From assembly GCF_900111905.1 (NCBI RefSeq), contig NZ_FOKM01000016.1, forward strand, positions 1 to 64,000: a DNA stretch of 64,000 nucleotides. Direction: 5' to 3'. The stretch is from Rhizobium sp. NFR07 (GTDB taxonomy: Bacteria; Pseudomonadota; Alphaproteobacteria; Rhizobiales; Rhizobiaceae). Made by a program: the position numbers and the translations under genes. The stretch's first letter is position 1, and the number at the start of each line of letters is the position of its first letter. Below, piece by piece: positions 42,286 through 50,124 of this stretch. The notes under the pieces are model-generated. The model was given only the letters and a program-made list of their open reading frames with translations. It was not told the origin of the DNA and made no database searches.

Positions 42286-44106
42286 ATGATGAAGAACCGT
42301 GCCGGCTGGCTCGCCCTGATTGTACTTGCCATTGCGTCCCTGCTGATGATTTTCGTCGTCATGCCCAGGATCAATCACGACGGCAAGCCTATCAGTGAAG
42401 CGATCAACGCTGCGGGGGATGCCGTTAAGGAAGCAGTAACCGAAGGCCAAGCTCCGCCCGCACCCGAAAAACCGTCGGAGACTGCCAATGCCGAGCCGCA
42501 GGCCAATGCTCCGGCAACCACTTCGCCGGCCCCAGCCAACCCATCGGCATCCCAGGCCCCGGCCGTATCGGGCAATGCCGCCCCGGCCAGCGGTGCTTCC
42601 ACTCCCGCGGGTACAGCTGCCGCCGACATCCCGACCTTCGACGTGCTGCGCGTCGAACCCGACGGCTCGGCGGTCATCGCCGGCCATGCGACACCCAACT
42701 CGACGCTCGAAATCACCAATGGCGCTTCCGTTGTCGCCAAGGTCGATGTCGGCCCGAGCGGCGACTTCGCCGCCGTTCTCGACAATCCCTTGCCGCCCGG
42801 CGACCACCAACTCGTTCTCAAGGCCACGGCCAAGGACGGCAAGGTAACGACGTCGGAGGAAACCGCAACCGTTTCCGTTCCGGCCGACAAGAGCGGCAAG
42901 TTGCTCGCCATGGTCACCAAGCCCGGCAAGGCAAGCCGGTTGATCGCGGTTCCCGAAGTGCCCGGCCAGGCAGCCTCCACCGAACCACCGACCACGGCAC
43001 CGGCTGCCGGCGCACAGGCTGGCGTAGAGACCGCCGCCCCGGCGGCAAATGCCGCGACACCGGCTCCGGCCGCGACAGCCGACGCATCGCAGCAGGACGT
43101 GGCGTCCGCACCGGCAACGGCCGCCCCCGCAGCAGTCGCCCCTGCCCGCCCGACGGTCGCCAGCGAATTGCAGATTTCGGCTGTCGAAATCGAACGCTCC
43201 AAGATCTTCATCGCCGGCGTCGCCAAGTCCGGCATCCGGGTTCGCGGATCGGCCGACGGCTCGGTCGTCGGCCAGACGCAGGCCGGACAGGACGGCCATT
43301 TTGTCATCGAAGGCAGCGCGAACCTCACGGTCGGCGACCATCGCATCGCCGTCGAAGCGCTCGGCGCGGGTGGACAGGTTCTGGTCCGCGTCGAAGTTCC
43401 GTTCAACCGCCCGGCCGGCGAGCAGGTCGCGGCCGTCGCCTCGCCGTCGCCGGCAAGCCCGGCCACTGCTGCAGATGGCGGCGCCTTCGACAACCTGCGC
43501 AATGAACTGGCCAAGGCGTTTTCGCTGCTCAGAGGCCTCTATGCCGACGGCAAGGTGCCGAACCTGGAATCGATGGCTGCGGCCCGCTCGGCGACGGGCA
43601 TCGCGTTGCAGTCCCTGTCCGAATACCGCCTTCCGGCGGGCGCCGCAGTGAGCGCAACCGATGTGGTCGGCGCCGCTGCCCGCAGCGCCGGCGCCGCGCG
43701 CCAGGCGCTCGATGCGCTGCCGCGGGATGTCGCGGCCGTCGGTGCTGCCCTCGACGACCTGACCCGGATGATCAGCGAGGCCGTCGGACCGGCGCTCGCC
43801 AGACAATTCAACGGCGAGCAGCCGCTGGCCGACGCTTCCACGGGCGGCGCCCGCATGATCGAACAGGCTCCGCTGACGCAGAGCGAGCGCAATTCCGTGA
43901 TCATCCGCCGCGGCGACACGCTGTGGCAGATTGCGCGCCGCGCCTATGGCCAGGGTGTCCGCTATACGACGATCTACCTCGCAAACGAGGCACAGATCAC
44001 CAATCCGGATATCATCCAGCCCGGCCAGATCTTCGGCGTGCCGAACGACTACCGCCCGGACTCGGAAGAGCTGCATCGCGAACGGGTGATGCACCGCAAG
44101 GGCTAA
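42286..44106 (+). CDS. LysM-domain envelope protein with two Ig-like domains
   Basis: A 606-residue protein with one N-terminal membrane segment (LALIVLAIASLLMIFVVMP), a long Pro/Ala-rich region, two beta-rich Ig-like domains (about residues 120-190, VLRVEPDGSAVIAGHATPNS; and 285-370, ISAVEIERSKIFIAGVAKSG) and a C-terminal LysM (RRGDTLWQIARRAYG, NPDIIQPGQIF). It should be anchored in the inner membrane with the LysM contacting peptidoglycan. No enzymatic motif is visible. Confidence 0.85.
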   Translation: MMKNRAGWLALIVLAIASLLMIFVVMPRINHDGKPISEAINAAGDAVKEAVTEGQAPPAPEKPSETANAEPQANAPATTSPAPANPSASQAPAVSGNAAPASGASTPAGTAAADIPTFDVLRVEPDGSAVIAGHATPNSTLEITNGASVVAKVDVGPSGDFAAVLDNPLPPGDHQLVLKATAKDGKVTTSEETATVSVPADKSGKLLAMVTKPGKASRLIAVPEVPGQAASTEPPTTAPAAGAQAGVETAAPAANAATPAPAATADASQQDVASAPATAAPAAVAPARPTVASELQISAVEIERSKIFIAGVAKSGIRVRGSADGSVVGQTQAGQDGHFVIEGSANLTVGDHRIAVEALGAGGQVLVRVEVPFNRPAGEQVAAVASPSPASPATAADGGAFDNLRNELAKAFSLLRGLYADGKVPNLESMAAARSATGIALQSLSEYRLPAGAAVSATDVVGAAARSAGAARQALDALPRDVAAVGAALDDLTRMISEAVGPALARQFNGEQPLADASTGGARMIEQAPLTQSERNSVIIRRGDTLWQIARRAYGQGVRYTTIYLANEAQITNPDIIQPGQIFGVPNDYRPDSEELHRERVMHRKG

Positions 44107-44139
44107 GGCCCGATCGCATCCAGATCCCACACTTCCCGT

Positions 44140-44158
44140 CCCCGCCCCGTCGGCGGGG
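44140..44158 (+). terminator. Hairpin downstream of the LysM gene
   Basis: CCCCGCC (44140-44146) pairs with GGCGGGG (44152-44158) around a 5-base loop, 33 bases past the stop. No U-run follows immediately (a TTTTT occurs 13 bases later). Confidence 0.4.
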
Positions 44159-44282
44159 ATGAAACCTGGGGTTTTTCGCAGGCTCAGCCGAGACAGAACA
44201 ACGACTTGTCATTTTCCATGGCGGCGGTTCGTCCCCGTCTGCTGGTGCCCTCTCATAATCGTCCGGTCATCGGATGGGAAAA

Positions 44283-44312
44283 CCGGGTCGCGAACCGGTC
44301 GCCCTGACCCGG
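44283..44312. repeat. Nested stem-loop
   Basis: CCGGGTC (44283-44289) pairs with GACCCGG (44306-44312), and inside it GCGA (44290-44293) pairs with TCGC (44299-44302), giving an 11-bp stem with a 3-base bulge and a 5-base loop. Confidence 0.45.
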
Positions 44313-44476
44313 CTCGCTTCCTGATTTCAGGGACACGGTTTCCGATGATGGCTGCCACTGCGGTTCGAGGGGAACTGACACGTCTCGAAGAACCGGAAAA
44401 AGCGGCCGGGGCAGGCGGAAAGCCTGAAATACCACCCCAAACATACCACCGCCTGCCTCTTCCCATTTTTGCCGCA

Positions 44477-44492
44477 CCGGGCCAAAGCCCGG
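44477..44492 (-). terminator. Hairpin downstream of the YrbL-like gene
   Basis: CCGGGC (44477-44482) pairs with GCCCGG (44487-44492) around CAAA, about 32 bases beyond the stop of the minus-strand gene. The poly-U is replaced by GCGGCAAAAATGGG, so it is a weak terminator candidate. Confidence 0.35.
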
Positions 44493-44523
44493 GGCGACAG
44501 AGGCGCATGCCCTCGGAAATGCT

Positions 44524-45231
44524 TCAATTAGGAGCGGGATATGCCGCCGGCTGTGCATTCTGCTCGGCCCGTTGCCGCTCCTGCGCGACCCGGACATGGC
44601 GCGCGATCTTTTTCAGCAGCTTCTCGCGCGCGAACTTCAATCTGACATTGTTGAGAAACCGGCTCGACGCGTAGATCTTGAAGAACTGCTTCTCGCCCGT
44701 ACCGTCGATGCAGAAAATCTCCTCGCAGCCGGATCTGTCGGTGATGACGAAATTACCGGGATTTATATCCATCAGGACGATATGGCTGTCGCGGCAGCGA
44801 TCGAAGAACTGGTCGACCAGCTGCATGTGATTGGCCGTTAGACGGCCGGAAAAGATCAGCTGGCTTAAGGTCGGCGAAAGAGTGCCGTCGCGATTGGCGA
44901 TACGCTCCACCAGCAAGCCGAGACCGTTAGATGTATGGGTCAGCCCGAGGATACGGGGAATAGGCAGATCAAATATCTCGTCGCTGTTTACCTTGCGCGC
45001 CTGCTCGAGATATTCGTCGATTTCACGGCGAAAGGTCATGTAGGCACCGAAGCGCCGGAAACGCCGCAGCCATTGCAGCCTGCGCGAACTCTTTCGCGCG
45101 CCACGCTCTCCGCGACCGCGCGCTTTGATAACCTTCACCAGCACATCGGGATCATCCGGGCTCTGATAGATTTCGCGCTGGGCGCCTTCGGCGCACTTCG
45201 TCCATTTGGACAAATCGATGTAGTGCTGCAT
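44524..45231 (-). CDS. YrbL family protein
   Basis: A 235-residue protein matching YrbL-like, kinase-fold proteins of the PhoP network: EIYQSPDDPDVLVKVIKA near the N-terminus resembles an ATP-binding Lys strand and LMDINPGNFVITD matches the HxDxxxxN-type catalytic loop. No activity is established for the family. It is divergent from the unknown 45528 gene. Confidence 0.8.
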   Translation of the reverse strand: MQHYIDLSKWTKCAEGAQREIYQSPDDPDVLVKVIKARGRGERGARKSSRRLQWLRRFRRFGAYMTFRREIDEYLEQARKVNSDEIFDLPIPRILGLTHTSNGLGLLVERIANRDGTLSPTLSQLIFSGRLTANHMQLVDQFFDRCRDSHIVLMDINPGNFVITDRSGCEEIFCIDGTGEKQFFKIYASSRFLNNVRLKFAREKLLKKIARHVRVAQERQRAEQNAQPAAYPAPN

Positions 45232-45527
45232 GAAGCAGGTTCTCCTAAGCAGACCAAATTAGCTGAACTGCGCCGATTGTGAAGATCTCATGACGACCTG
45301 ATGACAACGGAAACAGCATGGCCGTGGCAGAGGCGCCACAAAAGCCGATATGCAAGGCTTATCAGCAACTTCAGCCGGGATGGCTCGCAGCAGTCATGCC
45401 CGCTCCGCCCAATGGAGGGAAAGCGTCTGGAATAACCGCAAGTTTCGCGCACGCCCTACCTGCAACCGTCTCGCCATTGGCACAGACTCGATTTCCCCAA
45501 ACTCGGCCATAGGCAGGCGAGGAAAAA

Positions 45528-46244
45528 ATGGTTTCCAGCATCAATTCCGTCCGCATCTGGACGCAGCAGGCAGCGCTCAAGGCGTTCAACGAAGCATCGA
45601 ATGACAAGGAGCAAGGCGCCGCCAGTTCACCGCTCGGCTCGCTCGCCGGCATGCTTTATTCGAGCGGAGGGCGTGATGAAGAGGACGACACCGCCCTGTC
45701 TTCGCTGATCACGAGGCTGCAACAGCAGGCAATGACCGGCGGTAGCGACGCCGCCGAAGAACCCTCCGGCTCGGTCGAGGACATATCCTCCGACGCCTTC
45801 ATGACGGTGCTGCAGCAGAAGATCGATGCGCTGGCGGCAAGTCCCGATACCAAGGCGATGGCGGAGGCCATGCAGGCAGCGCTCGAGGCCGGCACGCTGA
45901 CGGTGACGGACGTCGTCGCGGGCGAGCAGATAACCGGGCGCGACCTCTCCGAAAAGAGCACCGGCTCCAACAAGACGACTTCCACTGATGTGAAGGTCTC
46001 GGTCAGCGATACGAGCGCCGTCGATGATACCGATATCACACCGGTCGAGACGTCCGATTGGAGCACCTATCTCAGAGACCATCTGAAGCGGGATCCCTAC
46101 GGCAAGTACATCCGCAACGACGATACGAGCCATATCGACAAGGTGAGCGGCGCCAGCTCCTATTTCGGTATGATCGGCGACACCTATTATTATCTCTCCT
46201 GGACAGCGCCGAAGGCTGCTCCGGACGTGTCGATCCAGTCCTGA
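45528..46244 (+). CDS. Hypothetical protein (238 aa)
   Basis: I recognise no family. The protein is acidic, with helices in the first half (WTQQAALKAFNEAS, AMAEAMQAALEAGTLTVTDVV), a Thr/Ser/Asp-rich centre and a C-terminal conserved-looking end, WSTYLRDHLKRDPYGKYIRND and SSYFGMIGDTYYYLSW. No signal peptide is obvious. The Ser/Thr/Asp-rich middle recalls secreted calcium-binding proteins, but this is weak. GAGGAAAAA precedes ATG. Confidence 0.75.
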   Translation: MVSSINSVRIWTQQAALKAFNEASNDKEQGAASSPLGSLAGMLYSSGGRDEEDDTALSSLITRLQQQAMTGGSDAAEEPSGSVEDISSDAFMTVLQQKIDALAASPDTKAMAEAMQAALEAGTLTVTDVVAGEQITGRDLSEKSTGSNKTTSTDVKVSVSDTSAVDDTDITPVETSDWSTYLRDHLKRDPYGKYIRNDDTSHIDKVSGASSYFGMIGDTYYYLSWTAPKAAPDVSIQS

Positions 46245-46452
46245 CGACTTTCCGATTGCGAGGTCCGGCCACAACGGCGGCCGAGCCGGCAGCCACACGA
46301 CCACCCTGTCCCGGGCACGCTCGGGGCAGACACGTCCATTCCCGGAAGAAATGGCGATGTTGCGGGCAAACATCGCGACCGACGCATTGCATCACCGGCC
46401 GCAGCCGCCTATGTCCCGGGGGCGCAAGCCCCCGTGCGCCCGGAGCTCATTC

Positions 46453-48357
46453 ATGGCAGACAAGAAGAAGATCGTATCGGCGGATGACGGCAATCCGTTA
46501 GCCACCCTTGTGAACCTGTGGCCCTATATGTGGCCGACGGGCCGCGCGGACCTGAAGGCGCGCGTGCTGTGGGCCACCTTCTTCCTGCTTCTTGCCAAGC
46601 TTGTGCTGCTCTCGGTTCCCTATTTCTTCAAATGGGCGACGGATGCGCTGAACGGCAAGCTGGACATGGCGGGCTTGCTGCCCGCCTTCCTGCTCGGCGC
46701 CGTCGTGCTGGTCATCGCCTATAATTTCACCCGCATCCTGCAGGTCGGCCTCAACCAGCTGCGTGACGCGCTGTTTGCCTCCGTCGGCCAATATGCCGTG
46801 CGCCAACTCGCCCACAAGACCTTCGTCCACATGCACCAGCTATCGCTGCGCTTCCACCTGGAGCGCAAGACCGGCGGGCTGTCGCGCATCATCGAACGCG
46901 GCACCAAGGGCATCGAGACGATTGTCCGCTTCACCATCCTCAACTCGATCCCGACGCTGATCGAGTTCGTGTTGACGGCGATCATCTTCTGGGCGGCCTA
47001 CGGCTTCTGGTATCTCGCGGTCACCGCCATCACCGTCGCCGCCTATATCTGGTTCACCATCAAGGCCAGCGACTGGCGCATCGCGATCCGCCGGACGATG
47101 AACGACAGCGATACCGACGCCAACACCAAGGCGATCGACTCGCTTCTGAACTTCGAAACGGTCAAGTATTTCGGCAATGAGGAGATGGAGGCCAAGCGCT
47201 TCGACGTCTCCATGGCAAAATACGAGAAGGCAGCAACCCAGGTCTGGACCTCGCTCGGCTGGCTGAACTTCGGCCAGGGCGTGATCTTCGGCCTCGGCCA
47301 GGCGGTGATCATGATCATGTCGGCGCTTGCCGTGCAGCGTGGCGAACAGACGATCGGCGACTTCGTCTTCGTCAACGCGCTCCTGATGCAGCTGTCGGTA
47401 CCGCTCAATTTCATCGGCTTCGTCTACCGCGAAATCCGTCAGGGACTGACCGATATCGAGCAGATGTTCGATCTCCTGGAAGTGGAGGCGGAAGTCGTCG
47501 ACCGGCCGGATGCCAAGGCGCTCGCGCTCAATCCCGGGGCCACGCAGAAAGGCTCGATCGCTTTCAACGACGTGCGGTTCTCCTATGATGCTGCCCGGCC
47601 TATCCTGAAGGGGATTTCCTTCGAGGTGCCGGCCGGCAAGACGGTCGCGATCGTCGGTCCCTCGGGTGCCGGCAAGTCGACCATTTCCCGCCTGCTCTAC
47701 CGCTTCTACGACATACAGGGCGGCTCGATCACAATCGACGGCCAGGACGTGCGCGACGTGACGCAGAAGTCGCTGCGCGCGGCGATCGGCATGGTGCCGC
47801 AGGATACGGTGCTTTTCAACGACACGGTCGCCTACAACATCCGCTACGGACGGCCGGGCGCATCCGAGCCCGAGGTTCAGGCAGCGGCCGAGATCGCCCA
47901 GATCGACAGGTTCATCAAGCAATTGCCGGACGGCTATGAAACGATGGTCGGCGAGCGCGGGCTGAAGCTTTCCGGCGGCGAGAAGCAGCGTGTGGCGATC
48001 GCCCGCACGATCCTCAAGGCCCCGCCGATCCTGATCCTCGACGAGGCGACGTCGGCACTCGACACGACGACCGAGCACGAGATCCAATCGGCGCTGGATC
48101 AGGTCTCCAGAAACCGCACGACACTGGTCATTGCCCACCGGCTTTCGACGGTCATCGGCGCCGACGAGATCATCGTGCTGCGCGCCGGCGAGATCGCCGA
48201 GCGCGGCACCCATGCCGGGCTGCTGGAACAGAATGGACTTTATGCCTCGATGTGGAACCGCCAGCGGGAGGCCACCCAGGCGGAAGAACACCTGCGGCAG
48301 GTACGCGAGAGCGACGACCTTGGCGTCGTCACTCGCGGTCAGCCTGCGGCCGAATGA
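46453..48357 (+). CDS. Atm1-type ABC exporter (half-transporter)
   Basis: A 634-residue homodimeric ABC exporter with six membrane helices and one ATPase domain: Walker A VGPSGAGKSTISRLL, signature LSGGEKQRVAIAR, Walker B ILILDEATSALD. The membrane part (ATQVWTSLGWLNFGQG, NALLMQLSVPLNFIGFVYREIRQ) is that of Atm1/HMT1 proteins, which move glutathione conjugates or sulfur intermediates and protect from heavy metals. ATG 46453 is used. Its stop overlaps the start of a small membrane protein. Confidence 0.9.
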   Translation: MADKKKIVSADDGNPLATLVNLWPYMWPTGRADLKARVLWATFFLLLAKLVLLSVPYFFKWATDALNGKLDMAGLLPAFLLGAVVLVIAYNFTRILQVGLNQLRDALFASVGQYAVRQLAHKTFVHMHQLSLRFHLERKTGGLSRIIERGTKGIETIVRFTILNSIPTLIEFVLTAIIFWAAYGFWYLAVTAITVAAYIWFTIKASDWRIAIRRTMNDSDTDANTKAIDSLLNFETVKYFGNEEMEAKRFDVSMAKYEKAATQVWTSLGWLNFGQGVIFGLGQAVIMIMSALAVQRGEQTIGDFVFVNALLMQLSVPLNFIGFVYREIRQGLTDIEQMFDLLEVEAEVVDRPDAKALALNPGATQKGSIAFNDVRFSYDAARPILKGISFEVPAGKTVAIVGPSGAGKSTISRLLYRFYDIQGGSITIDGQDVRDVTQKSLRAAIGMVPQDTVLFNDTVAYNIRYGRPGASEPEVQAAAEIAQIDRFIKQLPDGYETMVGERGLKLSGGEKQRVAIARTILKAPPILILDEATSALDTTTEHEIQSALDQVSRNRTTLVIAHRLSTVIGADEIIVLRAGEIAERGTHAGLLEQNGLYASMWNRQREATQAEEHLRQVRESDDLGVVTRGQPAAE

Positions 48358-48530
48358 ACAAGCACGAAAAACAGGACCGGAGGAGACCTTTGGTGAAAAG
48401 GCAGATCAACAAGCGAATGCTGGTTCTCGGCGGCGTCGCGCTCGCCTACATGCTTGTGCTGATTTTCTGGGGTTCGCCGCTTTTGGCGCTGTCGACCTGG
48501 CTCGGACTGGTCGATCCGGCCAAGGTCTGA
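48354..48530 (+). CDS. Small membrane protein coupled to the Atm1-type gene
   Basis: A 58-residue protein: a basic N-terminus (MNKHEKQDRRRPLVKRQINKR), one membrane helix (LVLGGVALAYMLVLIFWG) and a short C-terminal tail. ATG overlaps the ABC transporter stop (ATGA), so it is translationally coupled. No family recognised; it may be an accessory subunit of the transporter or simply a cotranscribed small protein. Confidence 0.7.
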   Translation: MNKHEKQDRRRPLVKRQINKRMLVLGGVALAYMLVLIFWGSPLLALSTWLGLVDPAKV

Positions 48531-48543
48531 TCAGAAGGCGCGC

Positions 48544-48846
48544 TCAGGCGCCGCGGCAGCATTCCGCCATCGTGGCTTTCCACTGGGCGCATCGGGCGAC
48601 GAGGTCCGCCGTCTCGTCGGCGTCCCTGTTCTTCTCACGCGGGACCATCAGCTCGCCGGCGCCAATGGCGCGATAGAACTGATCGGCATGCGACTTGTGC
48701 ATCTTTCTGACCTTGGCTGCACGATAGGATTCGTGCGCGGATAGAAGGATGCGGGTGAAATCAGGCGTGGACACGCCATCCGCCTTGCGCAACTGCGCGA
48801 TGAGCGGGTCTGAAATCATTTCGTCGAAAGAGAGGTCGCTGTACAT
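48544..48846 (-). CDS. Hypothetical protein (100 aa)
   Basis: A small soluble protein of mostly helical character (FDEMISDPLIAQLRKADG, FTRILLSAHESYRAAKVRK) with a pair of Cys at the end (MAECCRGA) and another in ARCAQW. No family recognised. GGAG lies 8 bases upstream of the ATG. It is convergent with the small membrane protein gene. Confidence 0.65.
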   Translation of the reverse strand: MYSDLSFDEMISDPLIAQLRKADGVSTPDFTRILLSAHESYRAAKVRKMHKSHADQFYRAIGAGELMVPREKNRDADETADLVARCAQWKATMAECCRGA

Positions 48847-49024
48847 GTTGGTGCTCCTTGACGATTAGCTCTAGCAGCAACGTGCAACAGCCGGATTGCA
48901 AAATCAGGGCTAAAAGTGGGCACGCTCAAGGTATTTCGCAAGAAGTGCGGCAACAAACAGTCGCCCGGACCGACAATAAAACGACCGAGACATCGCGCTA
49001 CGCGAACAAAGAAAGAGACAGCGG

Positions 49025-49648
49025 ATGAAGGATCTTTTCGTCGTCACGCACGCCCAGTCCGTCCATCACCTGGAGAACAAGGTGGGCGGCTGGTACGACA
49101 CGGATCTGACGCCGCGCGGCCGGGAGGATGCCGAAGCAATCGCCGGACGTCTCGCGGAACTGATCGGCCATGACGATGTCGAGATCTTCTCATCCGACCT
49201 CAAGCGGGCCGCACAGACTGCGCAAGCGATCGGCAGGCGTTTCGGGAAAGCGGTAGAGGAGACATCCGCTCTGCGCGAAATCAGCTACGGGATCGCCGGC
49301 GGCAAGCCGCAGGCCTGGCTCGATGCGCGCTATACGCCTGCCCCGGATGACAACCGGCTTGATCACGACGGTGGAATTGAAGGCGCGGAATCCCGTCGGG
49401 ATGTGGCGAAGCGTGTCTATCCATGTGTCACGGAAATCATCGCCAGACCCTGCGCCACACAGGTCATCGTCACCCACGGCTTTACATTGAGCATCGTCGT
49501 CTCGGCATGGATGAAGGTGCCGATCGAAGCCTGCGGCTTCATAGCCTTTCCGGCGGCGAGCGGCAGTATCACACACCTGCGCCAGGACGACTTCTTCCGC
49601 AACCGGGCGGTGGCGACACTCGCCGATGCGTCACATCTGGCTCCCTGA
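49025..49648 (+). CDS. Histidine phosphatase family protein with altered RHG motif
   Basis: A 207-residue protein of the phosphoglycerate mutase-like superfamily. The fold is clear: second His in VTHGFTLS, phosphate-pocket SSDLKRAAQTAQ and ALREISYG. But the first motif reads VVTHAQS instead of RHG, so the catalytic His is kept while the phosphate-binding Arg is Thr and the Gly is Ala. Activity may be lost or changed. GCGGATG gives a weak ribosome site. Confidence 0.85.
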   Translation: MKDLFVVTHAQSVHHLENKVGGWYDTDLTPRGREDAEAIAGRLAELIGHDDVEIFSSDLKRAAQTAQAIGRRFGKAVEETSALREISYGIAGGKPQAWLDARYTPAPDDNRLDHDGGIEGAESRRDVAKRVYPCVTEIIARPCATQVIVTHGFTLSIVVSAWMKVPIEACGFIAFPAASGSITHLRQDDFFRNRAVATLADASHLAP

Positions 49649-49720
49649 CAGACGTGTCGGGAATATTCGCTCGCCGCGACAACCGTCGACGAGGACGCAG
49701 TGCCAAAAGTTACCGGCTGA

Positions 49721-49846
49721 CTATCTGCGGGAAGACGTATAGGGGCGCCGTTCGCGGTAACGCCGCTGGCTCCAGACTGTATAGGCGACGGCTGCAATGA
49801 CAATTGCTATGTCCACCATCGCCACGAGGCACCAAGTCACATCCAT
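49721..49846 (-). CDS. Possible 41-residue membrane protein
   Basis: ATG at 49846 to TAG at 49721 encodes a 41-residue protein with one hydrophobic helix (CLVAMVDIAIVIAAVAYTVW) and a basic tail (SQRRYRERRPYTSSRR), the layout of small inner-membrane proteins. GGAT lies about 10 bases upstream. It fills most of an otherwise empty gap. Chance origin cannot be excluded. Confidence 0.4.
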   Translation of the reverse strand: MDVTWCLVAMVDIAIVIAAVAYTVWSQRRYRERRPYTSSRR

Positions 49847-50070
49847 ATGCACTATCCGCTTTCATGGCTCATCAAGGGCCACCCAGGTGCTGTTCGTCCC
49901 ACTTATACTTTTCTTTGGGCTACCAGACCTTGATTTCGATCACGGGTCCGGTGCCACCCCTATGTAACAAGGATATGACACATACTGCAAGTCTTGACCC
50001 CGGCAATGGGGATAAATGCTCCCGGTGTTGCCGCCAAGACAGCGTGTAGCCACCGGTTGCGCACCGACGG

Positions 50071-50099
50071 AAAAGGGCGTGCCGACGGCACGCCCTTTT
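50071..50099. terminator. Bidirectional terminator after the methyltransferase gene
   Basis: AAAAGGGCGTGCC (50071-50083), GAC, GGCACGCCCTTTT (50087-50099) is a perfect 13-bp stem with terminal A/T runs, so it terminates on either strand. It lies 25 bases past the stop of the minus-strand methyltransferase gene. Confidence 0.88.
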
Positions 50100-50124
50100 C
50101 ATGGTCGGCAAAGACGGTCGATTG

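Larger units (their letters stand above)
44107..44523. other. 417-base convergent intergenic region with hairpins
   Basis: Lies between the convergent LysM and YrbL-like genes. It contains three strong inverted repeats (44140-44158, 44283-44312, 44477-44492) and no coding frame with a credible ribosome site. The first and last could end transcription of the two genes; the middle one is unexplained. Confidence 0.5.

Noticed and set aside
42205..44130. 641-residue minus-strand open frame, Gly/Arg/Cys-rich
   Set aside because: Antisense to the LysM protein gene, whose Pro/Ala-rich codons produce Gly/Arg/Cys-rich frames on the opposite strand.
45318..45512. 64-residue plus-strand frame in the YrbL-unknown gap
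   Set aside because: No ribosome site and no recognisable composition; it lies in a divergent promoter region.
46840..48291. 483-residue minus-strand open frame
   Set aside because: Antisense to the Atm1-type transporter, which has all expected ABC motifs.
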